From JAFDVL01 sp043736395 (GTDB taxonomy: Bacteria > Acidobacteriota > Blastocatellia > RBC074), in assembly GCA_043736395.1 (NCBI GenBank), contig JAYTCQ010000249.1, positions 1 through 10,775 on the forward strand: a DNA stretch of 10,775 nt. Reading direction: 5' to 3'. Below, in pieces: positions 1-6,160 of this stretch. The position numbers and the translations under genes are program-made. Position 1 is the first letter of the stretch; each line of letters opens with the position of its first letter. The notes below the pieces were generated by a model that searched no databases, was not told the origin of the DNA, and worked only from the letters and a program-made list of their open reading frames with translations.

Positions 1-45
1 TTTTATTTGGGGGCGAAATTCTCGCAGTCTTGTAAATTCACTCAT
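1..45 (-). CDS. Possible N-terminus of a truncated leftward gene
   Basis: On the minus strand an ATG at 45-43 opens a frame that stays open for 15 codons to the window edge (MSEFTRLREFRPQIK). A purine-rich leader with AAAAGG precedes it, but only 2 nt separate the AGG from the ATG, which is closer than usual. It would run in the same direction as the propeller gene at 163-1161. Nothing can be said about function from 15 residues, and the frame could be open by chance. Confidence 0.3.
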   Translation of the reverse strand, partial: MSEFTRLREFRPQIK

Positions 46-95
46 ATCCTTTTACTTTATTCCTTCTCTTTCTCTTTTCAAAACCCCTACAAGAT

Positions 96-151
96 TAGCC
101 GTGAGGGAGGGCAGCAGTGCGTAAGGCTGCCCTCCCTCACGGTCGGGCTAC
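96..151 (-). repeat. Long perfect palindrome with GTAG-type head (REP-like)
   Basis: Positions 99-115 and 126-142 form a 17-bp perfect inverted repeat around a 10-nt loop (116-125). The arms read CCGTGAGGGAGGGCAGC and its reverse complement. On the minus strand the tetranucleotide GTAG (151-148) lies just outside the stem, the arrangement described for REP elements mobilised by RAYT transposases. It sits 12 nt after the stop of the propeller gene. In neither direction is the stem followed by a T-run, so it is not a standard rho-independent terminator, though such a stem could stabilise the 3' end of the upstream mRNA. No RAYT gene is in the window. Confidence 0.65.
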
Positions 152-162
152 TGCCACAGCTT

Positions 163-1161
163 CTACCTGAATTTCGAAATTAACCCTTTTAGTCCCGCAA
201 CCCAAACCGCGCCAGATTTCGCAACACTGACGACGTTATTATTTTCAGCATTTAATTGCGTCCAGCTCTTTCCGCCATCCTTCGAAATATTCGAACCGGA
301 AGTCCCTACAGCAATAATCGAACTTTTCGTGTACACAATTCCTGATCGAAATGGCAATTGATTTTCAATCGGAGTCCACGTCTTTCCACCATCAGAAGTC
401 ACCGCGACAGTCTTTCCTGGTTGCTTAAATTCGCGGTAGTCGCCACCTACGATGATGCCATTTTTATTGTCTTTGAAGTCAATTGAGAAAATTCCGGCGG
501 AATCAATGCCCGTCAAAATCGGAGCCTCGACTACATCCCAATTTTCCCCGCGATCAGATGAATGCAGCACGCGCGATTTGCCTGTCACCATCCAGACATC
601 ACTTTTGCCTTTGGCGATAATGCACGTACCACTTGCCGCGAATCCGCCTTCGTTCGGCAACGCATCGGGAATTTTTTCCGGCTTGAGTTCGTTCCATGAA
701 GCTCCGCCGTTGTCGGTTGAAATCAATACAAATTTCCCATCTACCGAATCGCTCATTGCGATTCCATGCTGTTCATCCCAAAAAGCCATCGCGTCAAAAA
801 ACGCTTTCGGATTTTTGTTTTGAAATTGTAACTTCCAACTTTTTCCGCCATCCGTAGTTTTATAAATTCTGGAATTTTCTCCATCTCCAATGCTCAGAAT
901 ATATGCGACGTTCGCGCTAAACGCTTCGATGTCGCGGAAGTCTAATTTCTCAGCATCATGCACAGTGATGACTTCCCAATTTTTTCCGCCATCAATCGTT
1001 CTGCCCACCGTTCCTTTCGTTCCGCTCACCCAGCAAATCTTGTCGCTAACGGCGGAAAGCCCGCGAAAAGCGGCTTCGGTGGCAATTGGTTGCTTTTTCC
1101 ATTGCGCAGCCGCCGTTGCCACGAACATTCCAAGAATAAAAATTATTGCCAGAGATTTCAT
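163..1161 (-). CDS. Secreted Ycf48/BNR-like beta-propeller protein
   Basis: A 332-residue exported protein. Residues 1-19 form a signal peptide with a hydrophobic core and an A-A-A-Q cleavage site. The mature part contains six Asp-box (BNR) motifs of the form S/T-x-D-x-G-x-x-W: TIDGGKNW (55-62), TTDGGKSW (102-109), STDNGGASW (148-156), SSDRGENW (201-208), TSDGGKTW (255-262) and SKDGGKSW (293-300). The roughly 45-residue spacing and the closing strand at the C-terminus fit a seven-bladed propeller of the Ycf48 (photosystem II assembly factor-like) superfamily. Non-photosynthetic bacteria carry many such proteins, often annotated as oxidoreductase or glycosyl hydrolase without evidence. No sialidase catalytic residues were recognised, so a scaffold or binding role in the periplasm or at the cell surface is more likely. 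No convincing Shine-Dalgarno precedes the ATG; the signal peptide supports this start. Confidence 0.85.
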   Translation of the reverse strand: MKSLAIIFILGMFVATAAAQWKKQPIATEAAFRGLSAVSDKICWVSGTKGTVGRTIDGGKNWEVITVHDAEKLDFRDIEAFSANVAYILSIGDGENSRIYKTTDGGKSWKLQFQNKNPKAFFDAMAFWDEQHGIAMSDSVDGKFVLISTDNGGASWNELKPEKIPDALPNEGGFAASGTCIIAKGKSDVWMVTGKSRVLHSSDRGENWDVVEAPILTGIDSAGIFSIDFKDNKNGIIVGGDYREFKQPGKTVAVTSDGGKTWTPIENQLPFRSGIVYTKSSIIAVGTSGSNISKDGGKSWTQLNAENNNVVSVAKSGAVWVAGLKGLISKFR

Positions 1162-1269
1162 AATGTTTTGTGTTTGATGAATTGAACGATTTTGATTTTT
1201 TGCGTTCGTTGATTACTATCACGTTTGCATTTCGATTCGTCAACCGATTCACATCTTAGAATTTTTTCT

Positions 1270-2454
1270 ATGACTAAAGCATTAGCCGGAATTCGGGTTT
1301 TAGATTTTGGACGCTACATCGCGGGACCATATTGCGCGACACTGCTTGCCGATATGGGAGCCGATGTCATTCGCATCGAACGCCGCGAAGGTGGCGAAGA
1401 TCGTAAAGTCATCCCGATCTCAGACAACGGCGATGGAGCTTTATTCATTGGGCTAAATCGCAATAAAAAAGGTATCACCCTTGATCCCGCTCATCCGCTG
1501 AGTGGTGAAATTAAACGCCGCCTCATCGCGACTTCTGATGTAGTCATCGCGAATCTTCCTCTCAACGTTCTCAAAAAATTGAACCTTCATTACGAAGCTC
1601 TAACAGAAATAAAACCGAATATTATTTTGACGATGATTTCGGCGTTTGGTTCAACCGGTCCTTATGCCAACCGCGTCGGATTCGATTCCATCGTCCAGGC
1701 AATTTCCGGTGCGATGAGCCTCACCGGATTTCCAGATGTTCCTGTGCGCAGTGCTGCTCCATTTGAAGATTACGGCACGGCTTTGCACGCGGCTTTCGGT
1801 ACAATGATTGCGCTGTATGAACGCGAACGAACCGGACAAGGTCAACTTGTCGAAGGCTCATTGTTGGCAACAGGAATGATGATGATGCAGGGATTAATTT
1901 CTGAGCGTTCAGTCACAGGAATTATTCGCGAACAGCAAGGAAACACGGCGTATCACGCGGCTCCGAGCGATGCGTACAAAACAAAAGATGGATGGATTAT
2001 GGTTCCGACTGTCGGTGCGTCAATGTTCGCTGCGTGGGTAAAATTAATGGGGCGCGAAGACTTCATCGAAGACCCGCGATTCAGTGATGATTTAGCGCGC
2101 GGCGATAATCATCATCCAATCACCGAAGCGATGAAAAACTGGTGCAGCCAATTCACCAATGAGGAAGCGACAGCGTTGCTAGAAAAAGCTCGCATTCCTT
2201 GCGGAGCTGTGAATTCATTGGATAAAGCCCTGTATGACCCGCAGGTTGCGGCAAGAAATTTGATCAAGTATATGGATTATCCGGGGACACCAAATCCTGT
2301 ACCCATTCCTGAAACTCCCGTGCGCTTATCGGTTACACCCGGCGAAGTCAGACATCGTGCGCCGCTGCTGGGCGAGCATACAAATTCAGTCTTGCTTGAT
2401 CTTGGATTTGAGGTAAAAGAAATTGAAGAATTTAGAATTGCGAAGGTAATTTAA
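1270..2454 (+). CDS. CaiB/BaiF-family (class III) CoA-transferase
   Basis: A 394-residue cytosolic enzyme that moves coenzyme A between acyl groups through an aspartyl-CoA thioester. The N-terminus LAGIRVLDFGRYIAGPYCA, followed by LADMGADVIRIE, is the family hallmark. Further family signatures are the GLNRNKKGITLD segment (61-72), SAFGSTGPY (124-132) and GFDSIVQAISG (137-147). Asp167 in the segment FEDYGTALHAAFG aligns with the catalytic Asp169 of formyl-CoA transferase. The ERxRTGQGQ stretch follows. The length is typical of the family. The open frame extends 15 codons upstream to 1225, but the ATG at 1270 places the conserved N-terminus exactly where it belongs; neither start has a clear Shine-Dalgarno. 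Substrate cannot be read from the sequence (formyl-, carnitine-, succinyl- and racemase-type members are all similar), and the neighbours do not define a pathway. Confidence 0.92.
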   Translation: MTKALAGIRVLDFGRYIAGPYCATLLADMGADVIRIERREGGEDRKVIPISDNGDGALFIGLNRNKKGITLDPAHPLSGEIKRRLIATSDVVIANLPLNVLKKLNLHYEALTEIKPNIILTMISAFGSTGPYANRVGFDSIVQAISGAMSLTGFPDVPVRSAAPFEDYGTALHAAFGTMIALYERERTGQGQLVEGSLLATGMMMMQGLISERSVTGIIREQQGNTAYHAAPSDAYKTKDGWIMVPTVGASMFAAWVKLMGREDFIEDPRFSDDLARGDNHHPITEAMKNWCSQFTNEEATALLEKARIPCGAVNSLDKALYDPQVAARNLIKYMDYPGTPNPVPIPETPVRLSVTPGEVRHRAPLLGEHTNSVLLDLGFEVKEIEEFRIAKVI

Positions 2455-2458
2455 AGTG

Positions 2459-2482
2459 GCGTGAACTGTTAGTTCGCGCTAC
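2459..2482 (-). repeat. GTAG-headed palindromic repeat, copy 1 (REP-like)
   Basis: A short imperfect hairpin: GCGTGAACT, loop GTT, AGTTCGCGC (2459-2479). On the minus strand it is headed by GTAG (2482-2479). It begins 4 nt after the stop of the CoA-transferase. Its 21-nt core is the exact reverse complement of the core of copy 2 at 2560-2580, yet both copies have the same flank (GCTACAT) on the right. The GTAG head plus palindrome matches the known organisation of REP elements. The family assignment is inference, since genome-wide copy number cannot be seen here. Confidence 0.7.
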
Positions 2483-2559
2483 ATACATCGCTTGATTTTT
2501 TCGAGAAACCAAATGAAGTAGATCACTTAGTTTCGTGTCAAATAACAGTTATGAAAACT

Positions 2560-2583
2560 GCGCGAACTAACAGTTCACGCTAC
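2560..2583 (-). repeat. GTAG-headed palindromic repeat, copy 2 (REP-like)
   Basis: Second copy of the repeat: GCGCGAACT, loop AAC, AGTTCACGC (2560-2580), with GTAG on the minus strand at 2583-2580. It ends 9 nt before the oxidoreductase ATG. Relative to copy 1 the head is in direct orientation while the palindromic core is inverted. The two 21-nt cores could therefore also pair with each other across the 80-nt spacer and form a larger stem in RNA. Either form could affect mRNA stability or translation of the downstream gene. Confidence 0.7.
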
Positions 2584-2592
2584 ATCAAAATT

Positions 2593-3591
2593 ATGAACAA
2601 ACAAATCACTCTCGCAGCCAGACCCGTTGGCTTTCCTAAAGAATCAGATTTCTCTATCGTCGAAACGCCAATTCCGTTGCCGAAAGATGGAGAATTTCTT
2701 GTCAAAAATCATTTTCTTTCCGTTGATCCATACATGCGTGGACGAATGAACGATGCGAAGTCCTACGCGCAACCCGTCAACATCGGCGAAGTCATGGTCG
2801 GCGGCGCAGTAGGTGAAATCATCGAATCCAATCACCCGAATTTTCAAGTCGGAGATTTCGTTTCTGGAAATTTCGGATGGCAAACGCACGCCGTTTCCGA
2901 CAGCACTGGCGTGAACAAAATTGACGCCAGCCTCGCGCCAATTTCTACCGCTGTCGGAGTCCTCGGAATGCCCGGAATGACTGCGTATTTCGGCTTGCTC
3001 GCTATCTGCAATCCGCAGCCCGGCGAAACCGTAGTCGTTTCCGGCGCAGCTGGCGCGGTCGGTTCCCTCGTCGGACAAATCGCCAAAATCAAAGGCTGCC
3101 GCGTCATCGGAATCGCGGGTTCTGATGAAAAAGTAGAGTGGCTGAAAAATGAGTTAGGCTTCGACGAAGCCTTTAATTATAAGACTACGACGAACTATGT
3201 TGGAAAATTGAAAGAGCTTTGCCCGACCGGAATTGACGTCTATTTCGATAACGTCGGCGGAGCAATCACTGACGCCGTATTGCTAAACCTCAACACCAAA
3301 GGACGAATTTCCATCTGCGGACAAATCTCGCAATACAATTTAGAAAAGCCTGAAATGGGGCCGCGTTTATTGGGAATGCTGTTAATGAAGCAAGCCAAAG
3401 CTGAAGGATTTTTGGTTTTCCAATTCGCCGAACATTACGCCGAAGGAATGCAGCAAATGGCGGCTTGGATCAAGGAAGGAAAAATAAAGTATCGCGAGGA
3501 ATTTGCTGAGGGGATTGAGAATACGCCACGTGCTTTTATTGAAATGCTGAACGGGAAAAATACCGGTAAACAATTGGTAAAAATCGCGTAA
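2593..3591 (+). CDS. NADP-dependent oxidoreductase, zinc-independent MDR family (PTGR/YncB-like)
   Basis: A 332-residue medium-chain reductase that would reduce the C=C bond of alpha,beta-unsaturated ketones or aldehydes with NADPH, in the cytosol. The order of motifs is that of the leukotriene B4 dehydrogenase/curcumin reductase group. SVDPYMRGRM lies at 43-52, GMPGMTAYFGL at 125-135, the Rossmann nucleotide loop VSGAAGAVGS at 149-158, GSDEK (176-180; the lysine probably contacts the NADP phosphate), FDNVGG at 218-223 and GRISICGQIS at 237-246. There are no structural zinc cysteines. The frame is open from an ATG at 2551, but the extra 14 residues are encoded by palindromic repeat copy 2. 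The family N-terminus (NKQITLAARPVGFP) begins at 2593, so this start is chosen although no clear Shine-Dalgarno precedes it. The physiological substrate is unknown. Confidence 0.92.
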   Translation: MNKQITLAARPVGFPKESDFSIVETPIPLPKDGEFLVKNHFLSVDPYMRGRMNDAKSYAQPVNIGEVMVGGAVGEIIESNHPNFQVGDFVSGNFGWQTHAVSDSTGVNKIDASLAPISTAVGVLGMPGMTAYFGLLAICNPQPGETVVVSGAAGAVGSLVGQIAKIKGCRVIGIAGSDEKVEWLKNELGFDEAFNYKTTTNYVGKLKELCPTGIDVYFDNVGGAITDAVLLNLNTKGRISICGQISQYNLEKPEMGPRLLGMLLMKQAKAEGFLVFQFAEHYAEGMQQMAAWIKEGKIKYREEFAEGIENTPRAFIEMLNGKNTGKQLVKIA

Positions 3592-3999
3592 TCACCGCCT
3601 TTTCGACTTAAACCATACGTTAGCCTGCGGTGAAAAGAGAAGAATAATTGTTGTCAGCTGAAGCAATAATTGCAGCACACTCATGCTTGCTAAAAGTATC
3701 GAGTCTGTAAATTCTTTGCGCATCAACGAATAATAACTCGGCAGTCCGATGACGAATAACACAAGCAATAAAATTCTCACGGCGTTATATCCTCGTTGCA
3801 CCTCTCGCATTAAAAACCACATGACCGCGAATACACCCGCGTAGATGATTACAAAAATAAATGGATTCTTTGTAAGTGCTGCCCGCGCGAAGAAGGTTGT
3901 TTTAATAATTCCAACTGCCAAAGCGATCCAATAGAATTTTGCCGCTAGTTCTACGACTTTGGGGCGGAACATTTCTTTCTGTAGATTTTCGTTTTCCAT
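3592..3999 (-). CDS. Small four-helix integral membrane protein, unknown function
   Basis: A 135-residue protein with four predicted transmembrane segments at about 18-36, 47-65, 74-91 and 100-122. A short charged N-terminus (MENENLQKEMFRPK) and a basic C-terminal tail (SPQANVWFKSKRR) flank them. The tail SPQAN-x-WFK recurs, from memory, in uncharacterised small bacterial membrane proteins; I cannot name the family. No catalytic motif is visible. Its stop codon directly abuts the stop of the convergent oxidoreductase (3589-3591). It starts 37 nt after the lipoprotein gene and may be the last gene of the leftward unit. The Shine-Dalgarno is weak. Confidence 0.72.
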   Translation of the reverse strand: MENENLQKEMFRPKVVELAAKFYWIALAVGIIKTTFFARAALTKNPFIFVIIYAGVFAVMWFLMREVQRGYNAVRILLLVLFVIGLPSYYSLMRKEFTDSILLASMSVLQLLLQLTTIILLFSPQANVWFKSKRR

Positions 4000-4036
4000 A
4001 ATTGCTTGGCTCTAGTTTTATTTGGTTAAGAATTTT

Positions 4037-4699
4037 TCAGTAAATATCGTCTTCCGTAATTTTCAAGTCAGAAAGTTCGAGTAAGTATAAACAAGCCTCG
4101 CGAAACTTACCTTTCGTAGGCGATGCTTTGCGTACGATGTGATAGCGATTTTCTCTCTTGCCTTCGAGTTGCCACGCAGCACCGTCAATAATAGCCATCT
4201 CTTTGTAATTATATTCAATCGTCCAAAAGCATTCTTTTTCGAGTAAAGACTTAAATTTCATCCATTGGAGAATTGAAACGTCTTTAGATTTATCAGCGAT
4301 TAATTTGGTCGGCTCGTCGTCAATTCTTTTCGCACTTTCTTTAACGATGAGTGAAACTTTTGTCAGCGATTTCTGTAGTCTGATAGATACGGGATTATGA
4401 AATGAACGTATCCAAACGAAGCGGTAAACTTCTTCTTCACTTTCCGTGCCGGTTAAAATTGAAGGCTCTTTCAAGACCTGCATGTAAGAAAACATGCCGT
4501 TATCAACTTCGTTCTCATCGTGAATGTATTGTGACTTGAAAACTGAAGCGGGTAAATACTTTGATTTTGAAAGTGGAAATGTTCCGATTTCTAAAGATTT
4601 TCCGGGGAAACAATCAGAGACAACTTGTCTGTGATGACAGGAATTGCTCATCAATACAGAAAAAAGAAGCAAAATGAATATTCTCAGCTTTGTCTTCAT
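4037..4699 (-). CDS. Probable lipoprotein, uncharacterised
   Basis: A 220-residue protein. Residues 1-20 form a short signal sequence (basic MKTKLR, then a hydrophobic stretch) ending in LMSNS-C21, a loose lipobox, so lipidation at Cys21 is probable but not certain. The mature part is mixed alpha/beta without repeats. The C-terminal third carries a recognisable pattern: IDGAAWQLEG (171-180), then RYHIVRKASP (185-194), then FREACLYLLELSDL (199-212). I have seen similar D-G-x-x-W-x-L-E-G / Y-H-x-V-x-R-x-S-P arrangements in uncharacterised proteins but know no function. It starts 22 nt after the YoeB stop in the same direction, so it may be read through from the toxin-antitoxin promoter. The Shine-Dalgarno (GAGAAA) is weak. 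Confidence 0.68.
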   Translation of the reverse strand: MKTKLRIFILLLFSVLMSNSCHHRQVVSDCFPGKSLEIGTFPLSKSKYLPASVFKSQYIHDENEVDNGMFSYMQVLKEPSILTGTESEEEVYRFVWIRSFHNPVSIRLQKSLTKVSLIVKESAKRIDDEPTKLIADKSKDVSILQWMKFKSLLEKECFWTIEYNYKEMAIIDGAAWQLEGKRENRYHIVRKASPTKGKFREACLYLLELSDLKITEDDIY

Positions 4700-4721
4700 T
4701 TGTATTTCTCGACTCGTCGAA

Positions 4722-5009
4722 TTAGTAGTGATACCGCGCCTGAAGAAAATCTATCCGGTCTGCGCTGACCAAATATACGAGGCGATGTTCCTGTGTCAGT
4801 CGGCGTGACCAGGTATTTGGAGCCAGATATTTCAATGGCTCAGGTTTGCCAATTCCATCAAATGGATCGCGCAAAATATCCTCAACCAAATCCAACGCAC
4901 GAAGCGCAATCTTGCGTTCCGCTTCAATCCAGTGACGCAAATCCTCGATAAATTCGGGGTGAAAAACGGTTTCTCGAACAATTTTTGTTTTGGGTTTAGC
5001 TGATTTCAT
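4722..5009 (-). CDS. yoeB: YoeB-family toxin (ribosome-dependent mRNA interferase)
   Basis: A 95-residue RelE-superfamily toxin. In this family the toxin binds the ribosomal A site and cleaves mRNA during translation, until the YefM antitoxin neutralises it. It aligns well with E. coli YoeB: FHPEFIEDLRHWIE (16-29), DPFDGIGKPEPLKYL (48-62), WSRRLTQEHRLVYLV (67-81) and the C-terminus RYHY (92-95). The residues matching the E. coli catalytic set (Glu46, Arg65, His83, Tyr84) are Glu57, Arg76, His94 and Tyr95, so the toxin should be active. It is 11 residues longer than E. coli YoeB, mostly in an N-terminal KSAKPKTKI extension. Its ATG lies inside the end of the antitoxin gene (14-nt overlap), which implies translational coupling so that antitoxin is made first. 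Confidence 0.93.
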   Translation of the reverse strand: MKSAKPKTKIVRETVFHPEFIEDLRHWIEAERKIALRALDLVEDILRDPFDGIGKPEPLKYLAPNTWSRRLTQEHRLVYLVSADRIDFLQARYHY

Positions 5010-5283
5010 CCAGCCCTAATTCTTTACGGAGTTTTACAAGCGGCTTTGGTTTGGCTGTTTTCGCCTGGGCACGATGCAAGGCTTTAAGAAGCCGTTCTGC
5101 ATTTTTTGGTGAGCGCAACAAATGCGCAGTTTCTAACAAGCTGGAAAGCTCCGAAGCTGTCACCATCGCTACGTCTTCAAATCCGCGCCGATTGATAATT
5201 ACTATTTCTCGATTCGATGCGACTTGCTCAAGTAATGAAGCCAGATTTTCTCGTGCGTTGCTGTAAGTGGTTTGAATTGCCAT
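4996..5283 (-). CDS. yefM: YefM/Phd-family antitoxin
   Basis: A 95-residue antitoxin. The N-terminal half is the Phd/YefM DNA-binding fold: TTYSNARENLASLLEQV (5-21), then IVIINRRGFEDVAMVTASEL (27-46). LLETAHLLRSPKNAERLL (49-66) closely matches the E. coli YefM segment LEETAYLLRSPANARRLM. The C-terminal region after residue 70 is lysine-rich (AQAKTAKPKPLVKLRK) and would wrap and block the toxin. It is about 12 residues longer than E. coli YefM. It is the first gene of the operon and lies upstream of YoeB, the usual order. An AAGAAAGG Shine-Dalgarno-like stretch lies 4 nt before the ATG. Autorepression is expected: a TGTACA core and a near copy lie in the 30 nt upstream, over the predicted -10 box. 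Confidence 0.92.
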   Translation of the reverse strand: MAIQTTYSNARENLASLLEQVASNREIVIINRRGFEDVAMVTASELSSLLETAHLLRSPKNAERLLKALHRAQAKTAKPKPLVKLRKELGLDEIS

Positions 5284-5294
5284 AAAACCTTTCT

Positions 5295-5313
5295 TGGACA
5301 GAAGTACTGTACA
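5295..5313. promoter_or_regulatory. Putative YefM operator (TGTACA core plus near-copy)
   Basis: TGTACA, a perfect 6-bp palindrome, lies at 5308-5313. TGGACA, one mismatch away, lies at 5295-5300, 13 bp centre to centre. The E. coli YefM-YoeB complex is known to bind a long and a short repeat that share a TGTACA core and sit about one helical turn apart upstream of yefM. Position and spacing here match that pattern. No binding data are available, so this is inference from the motif and the gene next to it. Confidence 0.6.
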
Positions 5314-5334
5314 ATTTCAAGCAGTGCTAATCAA
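5306..5334 (-). promoter_or_regulatory. Predicted sigma70-type promoter of yefM-yoeB
   Basis: Read on the minus strand, TTGATT (5334-5329) is a -35 candidate, separated by exactly 17 bp from TACAGT (5311-5306), a modest -10 candidate (4 of 6 matches). The TGTACA operator core overlaps this -10, so a bound YefM complex would block RNA polymerase. The -10 match is weak on its own; the spacing, the position 23 nt before the start codon and the overlapping operator make it plausible. Confidence 0.45.
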
Positions 5335-5355
5335 GTGAATATAACTGGACAACGC

Positions 5356-6096
5356 TCACAAAGTTCCACCATCCGGCCAGTTTTTCCAATGCGTATTTGG
5401 CTGCAAGGTTGGTTTGTAATGTTCGAGATTCCCCGTAGCTAAGACTTTGGCGAGCTGTTGGAAAGTTTCCGACCCGCTGGGGCGGGCATTTTCGTCAACT
5501 ACATTAGGATGGTTCCATTCTTCAAGCTGTAATATTTGACTCATCTCAGGCTGAACATTTATCCGCCGCTCATCTGCATTAGCCAGAACGTCTTCACGAT
5601 TAGTAGCAGCCAAAAATCTGCATAATTCAAAGACTTTCGCCTGTGAAGGATTCTCCAACGAAACCTCATGTTGAAGGTACTCCGCCAAAGCCGGAAGGCG
5701 ATACTTTGTGCCTCTCAGCATAATCGAATGCTCTGATGAAGCGACTTCTTCACCGCTTTCATCCTGCCAATCCCCAGTTTCAATCGGGTAGATTGAGGAA
5801 AATTCATTATTAGGATTGGTGGCGAGATACGATTCAAAAGCGGAACGATTCACGAAATCCGCTTCGTGCTTTCGGTTATGTAAACTGTCAGAAAAAGTGT
5901 GAATACTATTATCGGGAATTCCAGCTCGCGGCGAAAATCCAAAGACTTCAATGACCAAAGCCCAATGCAATTCCGAGCGAAACAAAGATAATCGCGTAGC
6001 GGCAAGATAGACATACCCGTTATCCAGCATCGGAAAAGTGAAGGAATCACAGCACTGGTCAAGAATCGAAAGAATGTCAGGTGGTTGCCATTTCAT
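5356..6096 (-). CDS. Uncharacterised conserved protein (possibly DUF7003)
   Basis: A soluble, acidic protein of 246 residues with no signal peptide or membrane segment. The first 70 residues are strongly patterned: DILSILDQCCDSFTFPMLDNG, then YVYLAATRLSLFRSELHWALVIEVFGFSPRAGIPD. I associate this block with a family of uncharacterised bacterial proteins (I believe DUF7003, not certain). The middle (about residues 100-140) resembles a short domain with TGDWQDESGEEV and YRLPALAEY, and the rest is helical. The frame also has an ATG at 6105, but the AAAAAGG stretch lies 1 nt before that codon and 10 nt before the ATG at 6096, so 6096 is preferred. It lies 64 nt after the 77-residue gene and 72 nt before yefM, all in the same direction. 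Function unknown; an enzymatic role cannot be inferred. Confidence 0.75.
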   Translation of the reverse strand: MKWQPPDILSILDQCCDSFTFPMLDNGYVYLAATRLSLFRSELHWALVIEVFGFSPRAGIPDNSIHTFSDSLHNRKHEADFVNRSAFESYLATNPNNEFSSIYPIETGDWQDESGEEVASSEHSIMLRGTKYRLPALAEYLQHEVSLENPSQAKVFELCRFLAATNREDVLANADERRINVQPEMSQILQLEEWNHPNVVDENARPSGSETFQQLAKVLATGNLEHYKPTLQPNTHWKNWPDGGTL

Positions 6097-6160
6097 AATT
6101 TGCATACCTTTTTGGAAGCCAGACTCATTAGAATTATCGCTAGCACACTACCATCGCTTC

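Noticed and set aside
99..142. Strong hairpin as a rho-independent terminator of the propeller gene
   Set aside because: No T-run follows the stem in either direction. The GTAG head and shared layout with the other palindromes make a REP-like element more likely.
452..823. 123-residue plus-strand frame opposite the propeller gene
   Set aside because: It is antisense to a gene with clear domain motifs and has no recognisable protein features. Similar antisense frames at 890-1185, 1651-1845, 2644-3107 and 8211-8673 were rejected for the same reason.
1225..1269. Upstream ATG extending the CoA-transferase by 15 residues
   Set aside because: The extra residues (MHFDSSTDSHLRIFS) do not fit the family, whose conserved N-terminus begins right after the ATG at 1270; no ribosome binding site supports the longer form.
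4709..4720. Small palindrome TCGACTCGTCGA between yoeB and the lipoprotein gene
   Set aside because: Only 5 bp of stem with a 2-nt loop and no T-run; too weak for a terminator or operator.
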